From Phyto melanocephala (lineage: Eukaryota > Arthropoda > Insecta > Diptera > Rhinophoridae), in the NCBI GenBank assembly GCA_941918925.1, contig OW799235.1, positions 103,247,947-103,311,946 of the forward strand: a stretch of DNA of 64,000 bases, written 5' to 3'. The notes beneath the pieces were generated by a model. The model did not search any database, was not told the DNA's origin, and saw only the letters and a list, made by a program, of their open reading frames with translations. Below, one piece after another: positions 21,146 through 32,164 of the stretch. Numbering within the stretch: position 1 is the first letter of the stretch; every line of letters begins with the position of its first letter. The position numbers and the translations under genes were made by a program.

Positions 21146-22500
21146 CCTGTGGTGCCACGGGTATATATAGCTTTATCATTCCGTTTGTAATTGCAGCAAT
21201 ATCCATATATCAATATTGGTTGAAATCAACTTTTAGAATCCCCTTTATGTTACTTAGATCTGTATGCAGTTTCAGTATTTTGCAAATATCTGGGAATGAA
21301 CTGTTTATGATACCCATCATTATTGTTTCTTTACTTTATGAGATAAAAGCACATAATCATGGCTTTTTCCGAGGTTCCTACTACATAAATCATAATTTTT
21401 CAGTCCTAAGTTAATTTATAAAATCATTCGTTACAATTTATAAGTGACATATCGATGCCTTACTTCCTCAACCTTGTATCTTAAAGAATAAAATTTTTCA
21501 GGAGAGACAAAAAAAAAACGGTTCATCTTTTTAAACTTCGGTGTTTGGTTAAAAGTTTAAATGCAATTATTAAGGAATTGATTGTATTTATGTATATTAG
21601 TAGTAATAATATACTAATGTTTTTTAGTTTAAGCATAAAACAATCGTTTAATATGAAAAAGTCAAAACCGTATTTTTTAAGATACGAGGTTGAGGAAGTA
21701 AGGCATCGATATGCCTCTAGGGCTTTTCTTAATAAATTTTTTATAAACCGGTTTCTAACCGACAAAGTTATAGGTAAAAATAATTTTGAAATACGTATTT
21801 TTTTTAATATATCAATGTATTAGGGCTACTAATTAAGTTTTGAACATGCTAAAGACATCAGAAGCCGTAGTCTCAAAAGTTACTGCCGAGAATTGAAGCA
21901 TACGAATGCATTGGTGTTTTTACTAAAATAATTTTTTTTTTAGCTCTTGGATAACCGAGAGGAATGATATGGGTATCAAAGTAAGAACTTCGCTAGCAAA
22001 ATATAAAACACTAAAAAAATGTTAAATTCAAGATGGCCGCCACTACAAAGTTAATTATTTTATATATTGATCTAGTCCAGTAATTTAAAATGTACCTACT
22101 CAACCTCTTAAATATTGGAAAGGACTTGGACAGGATAATACAATAAACAATGTTTAAGTTAAATTTTATAATGGCGTCCGAAATAAAATGGCGGATATTT
22201 CGGACAAAAAAGTTATCAGGGCTTTAACCCTTCAAAATGTTGGAGATTTTTTTTTAACCCATCAATATGGGTATCAAGTGAAAGGACCTGAGTACTAGAA
22301 TATATGTAGCTAACTATGTCAAAATTAAAGAAATCAAAAAGGTGTCGAAAAAATTACAGCAAAATATCATATAACATTAAATCTAAGCTACGTTAAAGCT
22401 TAGCTACGTTAAAGCTTAGCTACAATGTGCTCATTATACCTTTAAGTATGAACGGTATTATCATATTCGGCTCGTCTAAATATAGCATTCTTACTTGATT
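21146..22500 (+). mobile_element. Diverged, nested HINE debris
   Basis: A second head starts at about 21150 (CCACGGGTATATATAGC, TTTATCATTCCGTTTGTAAT), directly after the previous tail. The body at 21970-22340 repeats a block with GGGTATCAA...GAAAGGAC; a similar block occurs near 54085. The tail at 22430-22497 reads ATATTCGGCTCGTCTAAATATAGC then TTCTTACTTG, a decayed 3' hairpin. A 16-bp motif (AGCTACGTTAAAGCTT) is repeated in tandem at 22385-22423. A separate 37-bp inverted repeat lies at 21448 and 21677. Confidence 0.45.
21448..21713. repeat. 37-bp inverted repeat with a 192-bp spacer
   Basis: CATATCGATGCCTTACTTCC onward (21448-21484) is the reverse complement of 21677-21713 with a single mismatch. 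No target duplication or recognised termini were found. Confidence 0.75.
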
Positions 22501-24341
22501 TTTATTCGGCAGTATTTATAAAAAATTTCTCTAACTTGCAGACTATTTTACAACCATATATATTTAATTTTTTATTTGGAGTTTTACCAAAATCCGAATT
22601 AATTTTTTCTAACAGACTAATATTTTACCTATTTTCAAATTTTCCCACAGCTTATTTCACATGTTTTGAAACCAACCAATGATTCTTTAAGTAATATGCT
22701 TTTAGGAATTTATTAAAGCTAAATAAAAAATTATAAAAATTCAATTTAAGTAAATAAATGAGTATTGTTTTTAAAGCTATGTACTTATATTGTAAAACAT
22801 TTATCAAATAATCTCTTATTTGATAAATTAAGGAATCCTTTATTAATCTCTTATTAAGGAATCTTTTCCTAATTAAAACTATTTTATATTAAAAATTTTA
22901 GGCAGGTAATTTTAGCCATAATACTGGCAACACTGCAAACTGAGTTTCCAAATATGCGTATGCTTGTATATACATTTTCAGTATGTATATATATGTATGT
23001 ACATATAATTCTTTGTTCATAGGTATGCATGTTTTTTTTTATCAGTTTCAAAAGTTATGGGAGGCCTTAATAAAAATTATCATGATAACGAATAAAAGCT
23101 GATAGTTTGATTAAATTAAAGTATTCACTATTAGATTATAATTAAAATTTGTGTTTTGTGGTATTGCATATTGCATTTTAGACACATTAACTTCATTAAA
23201 CAAGGGCCATATTTATAGATATACAAATTCAAGTTAGTGACTACCCTCGTATTCATATACGTAGTACTCGCATATGATGTTAAATATTTTTGTAGACAAC
23301 ATGCTACTATATCTTGTGGTTGCAAGCCTAAAAAGTTAAAATACTTTCTATACCTATTTTAATGGAAAAATGTTGAGAAAATATATTTTCATTTTCTTTT
23401 GTATTTTAGTAATACATTCAGTCTTAATATGTCAGCTTGTGCTTTTGTTATTTTGTAATATCTTTTTCAGAAGCAATCCTGTGTTACTCTATATGTCCAG
23501 GTGGGACAACAGGATATTGATACGATCCCAGCAGTTTGGCACATTTTGTTGTCAATAGGGAATAAAAAATTGTTCATAAAATATTTTCAATGATAAATAA
23601 TGACTAATTTGGCCACAGGGGCTTAATGTCATTTAAAATAAATAAAATATAATGAAATAAAATGAAAAAAATATTTTTTCATAAAGTTATGTATATCAAT
23701 TATTAGACGTTAACTTTCTTCTCTAAGTTCTGACTTTTTTGTTTCCCATAAACTTAATTATGTGAAGCTAAAATTTTTATTTTTGTAGCTTTTAACTAAT
23801 AAAATAAATTAGACAAACGTTTAAGAATATAATTTGTAATAAATAAATTTTTTTTAAAAATACTATAGATATTTCAATTCAATTTAAAAGTATTTATTTT
23901 AATTTTTTACTTCAAAAAGTGACACTTTTATTGTAAGCCTTTGGTTACTAATGCAAACTTTTTAATATATTTAATTTCGTTTTGCAATCTGCACTTACGA
24001 TTTTGATACTTTCTTTGGTGTTGAGTATAGTGTGTTTTCTATTGGTCACTACAAATGTGTATTAAAATAAAATCCTTTTAGCATTTTTAAAAAATTATTT
24101 AATAATAGTGAGGCCTACGGAAAGTGACCAGTCGGCAATGAACCGCATAAGGTTAATTTTAATTCATACAAAATGTCTGATTTGCTCATAAGTACCCATG
24201 AATTTACAGAATTTTGAAAAAAAAAATAAAATGACGTTATATTGCAAGATCTTTGTAAGTTGATGTCATATTAATCAAGCCATGCAGTTAGAAAAATATG
24301 TTTTCAGTAAAAATCTTAAAGAAAGATATAGTAATGCCTAA
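22501..24341. other. Non-coding AT-rich spacer
   Basis: No gene seen. Positions 22800-22865 contain a small imperfect duplication around AATCTCTTATT...AAGGAATC. Confidence 0.4.
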
Positions 24342-24863
24342 AGGCCTAACTATATTATGCTTTTGCTGGCTTAAGCAAATGTGCGGATACACAAAATTAA
24401 ATGTATGCAACTATATTGTACTTAAGAAACTTTTCGTCAAGTTTCGTCAAGTGTCATTTGCTTAAGCAAACTGCGAATCTGATCGTACTTTGCTTACGAA
24501 AATAGATTTTCATTTGATATGTACACACTGTTGCATTATTTAGCACTTTTTTATTAATGTTGTTATTTGTTTTTTTAAATTAGTGAAAAAATGTATAAAT
24601 TTGATAGTTTATAGTAAAATATTTTTACATTTTACACATTAAATAATAATTTTGTGACAATATCAATATATTTAGGAAATACAGAAATAAAACAGCTTTT
24701 GCAAAAGTACAAATATTTGCAACTAATCATAGTAAGTATTTAAGTTTAAAAAGTACAATATATCCACCGACAAGTCTTCAAAAATTTGCTTAAGCATTTG
24801 ACAGACTTTTCGTTGGTTTTTGACATTAGCTTAAGCCAGCAAAAGCATAATATAGTTAGGCCT
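24342..24863. mobile_element. 522-bp MITE with about 41-bp terminal repeats and TAA target sites
   Basis: Both ends read inward AGGCCTAACTATATTATGCT, then TTTGCTGGCTTAAGC. The first 35 bases are identical and the match continues, with one mismatch, to about 41. TAA flanks both sides (24339-24341 and 24864-24866), as in PIF/Harbinger elements (TWA). The palindrome TTGCTTAAGCA and close variants recur inside both ends. No transposase is encoded. Superfamily is inferred from target size. Confidence 0.8.
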
Positions 24864-25319
24864 TAAACCATTTTATTTGTTGTTGCGTTACAGCATTTCT
24901 TGAAACGATTTTAGAGCTAATGATTTATTATCCCTCAAAGCGCAACGAGAAGTGAATTTTTACAGAGGGCATATGTCTTGATAATTTCCCTCACTCCAAA
25001 TATTAGTGGGCTGCAGTTATGCTCACTGACGTGGTCATTGAGCCAAAACTGATTACATTTGCATAAAATATTATACACTGTTTAGCTGTTGGTAAATTAC
25101 AAAGCATTCTGAGTAAAAAAAATATAATATAATACTTTCAAAATCTTTCAACTCATATGTCACATATTTCTGTGAAGTTACAACGGCTTGAAAAAGCTAC
25201 GGCGAATGTTGGTATGAGAGCAAACATAAACAAAATAAGGAATTAAGTTTTGTCGAATGTATTTATGATAAAACTAAAATGAATAATCTCTAACTGGTTA
25301 ACCATATCGGAAGTTTAAT
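24864..25319. other. Non-coding spacer
   Basis: Nothing recognised. Confidence 0.35.
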
Positions 25320-26230
25320 AACCACTGCTCCAGCTGGATGCTTAAAAAAAGTGGGAAGACATCGCCGCTCTTGAACCATATTCAGTCGAAGATATTTACC
25401 TTTAAATTGAAATATACTCCTTTAGACGGCTCCAAAGCATGGACTTGGAGATTATACAAGTAATTGTGATCTAGTTTCTTTGAAAAATTATGAAAATTTG
25501 AACAAAAGACTCTAAGCTTTAAAAACATTAAGACATTTATACTGAAAATTGTAGACGTTGATGGTACTAGAATCTCCAGATATGCCATTGTATGCAAGCC
25601 GTAAAAGTGAGAGGTTTACACACACATAGACAAGAAGTAGAAGCCAAAGGCAGAAGTCTGCGAAAAAGCGGGGATGAAAACATCTGCAGCATTTGATAAA
25701 CCACAAACTAATCAATTCATTTATCAGTCATTGAAATTTCACAACTAGTTTAAAGTTAGACATCATGTGCATACATTCTAATCTTATAGTCTGTTAAAAT
25801 ATCGGGAAGATCATTTGAGTAAAAAGAAAACAAGAGCAGACCCATTACCGAGCTTTGTGGAACTCCACTTAATAAACGTTTGTCCACATACTAAAATCTC
25901 TCATATGTAAACAATTACTGAGTAGCACTCGAAGAAAAGTTAAAGAAACAGGTTAATTTAAAGCACAGATATCTAAAGCCTTGGAATGATCTAATAGTTT
26001 TAAAAAGGCAGTTCGACCACCGTCAACTCCTTTCCTCAGCGAAATCAACGAGGGCCGTAATACAACTGTGTTTCTTTTCAATTCCAGATTGTTGGTCAGA
26101 AAGCACTTTACTGTTGTCTGGCTTGTTCGCAATTCCTTCGAAAGATTTAGATAGAAATGGCAGTATTGCAATTGGTCAATATTCGGAGCTTGTTTTGAAG
26201 ATAAATTCTTTTAAAATCAAAATTTTAGGC
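25320..26230 (-). pseudogene. LINE reverse transcriptase remnant (Jockey/CR1-like)
   Basis: On the minus strand, 26110-25960 reads LRKGVDGGRTAFLKLLDHSKALDI, the FRKGRST...DFSKAFD region of LINE reverse transcriptases. Next comes SGVPQSSVMGLLLFSFYSND (about 25873-25815), equivalent to GVPQGSVLGPLLF. Then MYAHDV (about 25777-25760) stands where the catalytic YADD should be, with one Asp changed to His. Frames differ between segments and stops intervene, so it is inactive. The 5' part is missing. Confidence 0.75.
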
Positions 26231-27304
26231 AAAAGTAAAATTTTTTTTTTCAATATTATTTAATAAAATTTTGCCTAAAATAAAACTAAACTTGTTAAAT
26301 TAAGCTATCCATGATTTTTTTTATATTTTTTTATTGAAAATAAAAAGTAAAGTCTTTTTTGGTAAAGCTGTACAAATATACACAATCATTCTTACATTTT
26401 AATTTCCTTTTTGAAAATTCAAACCTCAAAACAACTAAACTGTATTTTTCGCTCAACTTAATGTTCAAAAGCAAAGGCGTTCGTTCCATGTTTATGTCTT
26501 AAGTTTAGAAAAATATTTATTTTGTAAAAAATTTTACTTTCTCAAAATGTTGATCGCTAAAACTAATGGAAACAGACAACTACTTTTGTGTTATAATAAA
26601 GCGGGAGGATATTGTTTTTACATTCTTTAAAGTTTTTTATTTTTTAGTTATAAAGAACATTGTGTAGCAACATTTGCTGTAGGTTAGTTACTTACACAGC
26701 ATATCGCAACTACATCTAAAGATGAAAAAGAACGATAGGAGATGAAGCCAAATAAGAAAACTAAAAACTAAAAAACAAATTTTAGCTCCTGGCTGATTAT
26801 AGAAAATGCATCTGCTTTTGGTTCTTACAAAAATATTATGTTCAAAAGTACAATTATTCGTACTTGTGTACTTGATTTGTTCGCCCGTCTGAATCTCTGC
26901 TTGTTAGTACACTTAACATTTTTGTAGTACATATATAAAAAGTACAGTGTTTTTAAGGTTTGTAAAGTACGTAGGATACCTCAATGCACCAATACAGTGA
27001 GCAAATCACTTTTATTGTAGGAAATTTTAGAATTATTTTTAATGAAATAAAAGAACATATTGTTACACTTAATTATTTTTGAAGGAGTTGTCTCAGGTCA
27101 GATTGCTTCTTTTTATTTTAAAGTAGTCGGAACCAGTAACTTCTGATAACTTAAGTCTCAGTAAACAGACAAGCATTATACCCGCGTAAATAATAATTTT
27201 TGTTAATGGATTTGTTTCGATATATCAATTGTTTTGAATTCCCCATCTTGAAATTCCCTGTATTTTGGGGACTTGTAAATACCTATTTTTTTTCTTAATG
27301 TGTA
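26231..27304. other. Non-coding spacer
   Basis: No gene, RNA or repeat recognised. Confidence 0.35.
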
Positions 27305-27854
27305 AAGGGTCCGCCAAATAACTTTTTTTTTTTGAAAATGCTATAAAAAAAGTGTAGCTTCGGCTGTGTGGCACGTAGCGCCGTCCCGTTGAAACCAAAT
27401 GTTGCCAATATCCTCCTCTTCAATTTTTGCGAACAAAAATTTGTTCAACATGGCCCGATAATGATCGCTATAGACAACGACCTTTCCTTGCTCATTTTCG
27501 AAGAAAAATTGCCCAATTATGTCTTTGAACCAAAATCCGCACCAAACAGTGACTCGTTTTGGGTGTATCGGCTTTTCATTGTATGCGTGCGGGTTTTCTG
27601 TGCCCCAAATGCGACAATTTTGCTTGTTTACATACCCGACAATATCAAAATGAGCTTCATCTGAAAAGATGATTTTTTTGGCAAAATCGGCCAAATTAAT
27701 GTCGCAATATTTCCCAGCGTTGTTCAAGCGTATACACAACCATATTCGTTCAGCGGAAGGCTAAAGCTAATTATCTGCCAAATCAGACATGAGCTAAGTG
27801 TTACAATTCACGAAATAAGCACTAGTTAAAAAAAACGTTAGATGGCGTACCCTT
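27305..27854 (-). mobile_element. Non-autonomous mariner, 540-bp subfamily, copy 2
   Basis: Ends AAGGGTCCGCCAAATAAC and, from the other side, AAGGGTACGCCATCTAAC, flanked by TA (27303-27304 and 27855-27856). It is in the opposite orientation to the copy at 17259 and shares its deletion boundaries. Unlike that copy it still holds an uninterrupted frame (see next entry). Confidence 0.85.
27341..27739 (-). pseudogene. Truncated mariner transposase (132 codons, open)
   Basis: The peptide runs through KKIIFSDEAHFDIVGYVNKQ (first catalytic Asp), VTVWCGFW, and WFQRDGATCHTAEAT (second catalytic Asp), then stops at LFL. The N-terminal helix-turn-helix domain and the third catalytic residue are missing, so it cannot transpose itself. 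The ATG at 27739 lies in the middle of the ancestral protein and is only the first Met of the frame. No promoter is apparent. Open frame over 132 codons in a deleted element suggests a young copy. Confidence 0.75.
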
Positions 27855-27889
27855 TATTATTTTTTGTATAATAATTTATATATAATTCT

Positions 27890-28560
27890 TAATCTGGCAG
27901 TGATTTGCATTCAACTTTTAGAGAAACGTTTTGGTGAAATAGTTGACTTTACAAAAGCTGGAGCTTCTACAGTGCATAGAATCGGAAAAATTATTGCACC
28001 CAAGTTGAAAATATGTTTTGAACTGGGGATTCATCTGCCAATTATTGATGAAGCATCCTTATCAGGTGATGATAATGAAGATAAACATGACTTTATTGAG
28101 TTTTAGGTCCATAAAACAAATAGCGACCTCACTGATGAGTTTCACATTAAACCACTTATTTAAAAAGTCAGACAAATTTTAAAGCTGATTTAATAGTCGC
28201 AAACAAAAAATTAGGTTTTACAAAAATATGTTGTAAATGAAAAAGGAAAATAAATGAAACTTATTTTCAATTGCAAAACAAAATGGGACATACTTCTTAA
28301 AACGTAGCAAGCATTAATAGATTTAAAACTGCCACAAATAAATGATAAAGAATTTATTCAATAAAACCAAATGATAGTTATTTGAAACCCAGTAGAGATA
28401 ACTGTTGAAGCCATTTTCCGCAGGCGTTGCTGCTTTTCAGTTATGCTCAAAGAAATTTTTAAAAGTAATTGCAAATTAAGTGATGAATTATATTAAGCTA
28501 TTTTTAAAAAATAAAAAAAGGAAAAACAATATACTCAACAATTTTAAACTTTTTAAAGAA
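27890..28560 (+). pseudogene. hAT transposase remnant
   Basis: The first segment (27905-28106) reads RFGEIVDFTKAGASTVHRIG then ICFELGIHLPIIDEASLSGD. This aligns by eye with the TTDGASVM...LCFAHGIHLAVID region of insect hAT transposases, ending in an acidic stretch (DDNEDKHDFIEF). After a stop, further frames give KVRQIL, LQKYVVNEKGK, FNCKTKWDILL (the usual TRWNSLL), ALIDLKLPQ, PVEITVEAI and CKLSDELY. These occur in the correct order for the hAT catalytic domain. Multiple stops and frameshifts make it dead. It begins directly beside the 540-bp mariner copy. No ends or 8-bp target duplication were found. Confidence 0.65.
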
Positions 28561-28650
28561 TTCAAAATTAAAATATGGTTTTTATTTTTTTTTTATTTAA
28601 GTTTGTAATTTTGTGAGTCAAAGAAATATAAAGCTAATTCAATATTTTAC

Positions 28651-28681
<31 letters not shown>

Positions 28682-28837
28682 TTTTACATACATAAAAAAT
28701 AATGAATCATAAAATCCCAAAACCCCAAAAAATTCATTGATTCCTGGGTCCCGAAAAATTATGGAATCTCGGGATTTAAAATTTTAAAATTTGTAAAGTC
28801 AGTCCTTGGCTTGTGTCGGTAAAAAAATTTTTTTTTT
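28561..28837. repeat. Spacer with a (TA)n microsatellite
   Basis: An alternating TA run occupies about 28653-28680. Confidence 0.7.
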
Positions 28838-30625
28838 TATACCCGCCACCAAAAAAATGGTGGGGGTATATTCATTTTGTCATTCTGTTTGTAACACATC
28901 GAAATATCTATTTTAGACCCCATAAAGTATATATATTCTGAATCAGGGTTTGATTTGATGACGATCTAGCTATGTTTGTCCGTCTGTCCGTCTGTTGAAA
29001 GCACGTAGAGGTCGCACCGAAAAAGCTAAGGGGTCAAATTTTGCCAGCATCTTTCTTATAGACAAGGTTTGTTTGGTGTTGAAAATGGGCTAAATCGGAA
29101 TATTAGGAAGTGAGTTATAGCTCGTAATGCAAGAGTAGGTCGAAAAAAACCGTGTCCTTCGAACATCGAATAAAATGGAATTGTGTCCAAACGCATTAAC
29201 GTACAGTCATGAAACTTCGAATATATATTTCTCGAGTCAAAACAATATCTATCCCTAAAAATTGCTTACATCTATGCATTAGGAAAGGAGTTATAAATAA
29301 AAATGTAGGAAAATTTATACCGCGCAGTGTATTTTTCGGTATATTTAAAAACAAAAACGTCATAAAAGCAACAAAATTAAATATACGATTCTGAAACTTT
29401 GCGCACTTTGCTTTTTGGTGAGAGGCTTTTCTGTCATGGAAAATCAATGTGCCACGCCCATTTTTACGCCCACCTCCCATATATCGTTTTACCTAAAATT
29501 CATATAATATCTCTATTAATAAATATTTTGGAATAATAAAGAGCTATATTGAAATATCTCAGTTGTGCTCATTCGCAAAAACAACTTTGACACGCCTTCT
29601 GCAACGCCCCTTATTCACGTTATCTGCCGTTAATGAAATTTAAAAGCTCATAAAACCGCCAAAATTAGAGGTATGATGATGAAATTTGCTACGTATATCC
29701 TTCTAATCATTGTCTACCTCCCATATAACGGTTTATCTTAAATTCATGTAATTTCTCTATGGACAAAGTTTTTGGGAAAATAAAGGATTATATTGAAATA
29801 TCTTAGTTGTATTTATTAGCAGAAACTTTATTGACACGCCTACTTTAACGCCCACTAGAAGTTATTAAGGGTGGTTAAATTTTAAGGGCCGATGTTGATT
29901 TTAAATAAAACACAAATTACTTTAGAAATTATTATCATTTCTTTTTATAATGATAATATTTGTATTGTTCAATTATGTATTAAACAAAATATCGGCCAAA
30001 TCTTCCCCCTTCCCACCCCATCCTTTGCGCCACTCCACCATCTGATGGTCCAAATTTCCAATGACAATGTTGATGCTCAATTGTTGGGCATGATGATGAG
30101 TCGAGGTTGACTACTCTTTTGCCACACTATGGTTCCCATTCAACGAACTAAGAAGGCATTCACAGATTTTATAACATTTAATACAGAACGGCTTTGCAGA
30201 AATTTAAATATTTTTTAAAATTCTCCCGATTTTGGACGAATTTAAACGATTATGTTGAGCAAAAGAATTACGAAGTGCAAAAAATGCCTTTTGATTTGAT
30301 CGCCCATTTTTAGAAAAAAAACCTGAATAACTTTAAAGCGTTGCTCACTTGCGTATCTTTCCACGGATCAAATTGAGTAAGTTTGAGATTGAGAAATGTC
30401 AAATGAAATGCAGAAAACAAATTTAAAGACTAGGTGTAGTTCACCTTTTACATGGACCCTTAAAATTTAACCACCCTCTACAGAGAAAGTGATACATATT
30501 TTATTTTAAAGAGATTATTCGATAGCGATTAACAAAATAATAAATATTGTGCTTTAAATGTACACAAAATTAGTGGTGGGTATAAAAGATTCGGCACAGC
30601 CGAATATAGTGCTCTTACTTGTTTT
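28838..30625 (+). mobile_element. Full-length HINE (B type) with nested MITE
   Basis: The 5' end TATACCCGCCACCA pairs with the adjacent TGGTGGGGGTATA, giving a terminal hairpin. The 3' end has GGTGGGTATAAAAG, the inverse of the 5' arm, then the hairpin ATTCGGC-ACA-GCCGAAT and ATAGTGCTCTTACTTGTTTT. Inside are ACCCCATAAAGTATATATAT, a short GTCCGTCTGTCCGTCTG block (28978-28995), repeated CACGCC-CACTTTAACGCC text, and a whole MITE at 29866-30480. No coding frame. Architecture matches DINE-1 and other Helentron-derived repeats. Confidence 0.8.
29866..30480. mobile_element. Mariner-type MITE nested in the HINE
   Basis: Terminal inverted repeats: AAGGGTGGTTAAATTTTAAG at the left and its inverse CTTAAAATTTAACCACCCTC at the right. 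Related copies lie at 34026-34597, 33242-33452 and 46224-46583. It occupies the same place inside several HINE copies (flank GAAGTTAT), so it travels as part of them. A Tc1/mariner affiliation is suggested by AAGGGTG ends and TA neighbours but is not proven. Confidence 0.65.
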
Positions 30626-32164
30626 AATATTAACTTCTTCATATATAAACGAAATTAATATGACAAAATCAATCAAGAACATGTTAAAAACTAAATTATT
30701 TTAAATAGGCAAAATAGCAAAGCATCTAACGTAGATTTTTTAGAATGTCGTAAAATTCCTAGTACTTTTCAGATTTCCGTTGTACCGAAAGAGGGATTAA
30801 ATTTCACCAAATCAAATATAAATGTTGCCATAAAGCACAATTGTGTGTGCGTGAGACAACGAGTGTATGTGTGGATACATTATCTTTTAGTATGCCAACG
30901 GGATATCATAAATCTTTTCCAGTCTTTACGTACCACGTATACTGAATGCTTTTATTGCAAGCAAACGATATAACAACAAAGACTGATGGACAGGCAGACA
31001 AATATTGCATATACTTTTCTATCTTCTAAACGTTTAAGTTTAAACAGATTCGTATACATTGTTGTCAACACTTCGCCAAGATGATGATACTTAGTAGCGG
31101 TAGTGTTATATTTTCTTACTTACTCAGTAGTCATAAAGGAGAGGCAGGCTATAAACTTCCGCACGGAGTGTGTAAAATAAGAATTGTTCAACAGCACATA
31201 GAACTAAGGCACGTAAAAATTGCGAACGATGCACTTTGTAGAGATGAAATGTAGGAAAAATTGCTGTAAAATTTCATCAAATGTTTGTAAATGTATGCAC
31301 CAACAATTTTTCTCTATTTCTAAATCTACTAACATTTTGTTTGGGTTTGTTGGGTGCTAATGACCATGCAATTGTATTTGTCCTATATAGATGTTTAAAT
31401 TGTGCAGCTCCACACCCCTCCGATTGTTTCTTGCTCGACAACATAACTCCTAAAATTGCATATTTTTGTGGTTTTTTCAAAAAGATTTACACAAACGATT
31501 GTACGTGTGTGTATGTGAGAATATAAAGGTGTATAACCACATTTACATCAGTTGTGAACATTAAACATAAAAAAAAAATCGTTGTCCTCTCAACATTGGG
31601 CGGTTATATGATGTCTAACAGTGTTCAAGTGCGTGTTTGTTTGTAGTTATGCACACAAATTCCATTTTAGTGAATTTATCCAAATTGAGGACGACAGGTG
31701 AAATGTGGTAATGTTAAACAATTTAAGTGTTAATGATTCTCCTAAATACAGGTGATTTGTTAACGTTTCTCTTTTTATTGTACAACAAATCTTTATTTAT
31801 TGCACGATTTTTTGCTTCTATTTTGTCGACTTGTGCTTGGGGAGGGACTATTTAACAATGGAAACTAGTTGGTAAACTTGGAGTGAAAACAGATTTAAGC
31901 TACAACTACTGTAAAATGTTTAAAGTTTATAAAAACATTTAACATATTTTGGAAATCTTAATACTTTTGCAGTTCATTAATATGTATTGTAAGATATTAC
32001 AGTGGCAACAATAAACAAGAACACAAATGGCAAATTAGGAAGTATCTTCGAGAAAAATGTTTGATTAATGTATGTTCCAAACTACACCCTCAATCAGATG
32101 ATTATAATCCCTTTGGTTTTTGGAAATGAAATTAGTAGGCTATTTTTTTATTAAAAGAAATACT
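30626..32164. other. Non-coding spacer
   Basis: No gene recognised; reading frames at 31277-31526 are overlapping and lack any known motif. Confidence 0.35.

Noticed and set aside
25382..25715. Two minus-strand frames taken as separate genes
   Set aside because: They lie inside the LINE remnant at 25320-26230 and continue its decayed text.
29196..29480. Overlapping frames on both strands
   Set aside because: Located in the non-coding body of a HINE; similar HINE copies do not keep them.
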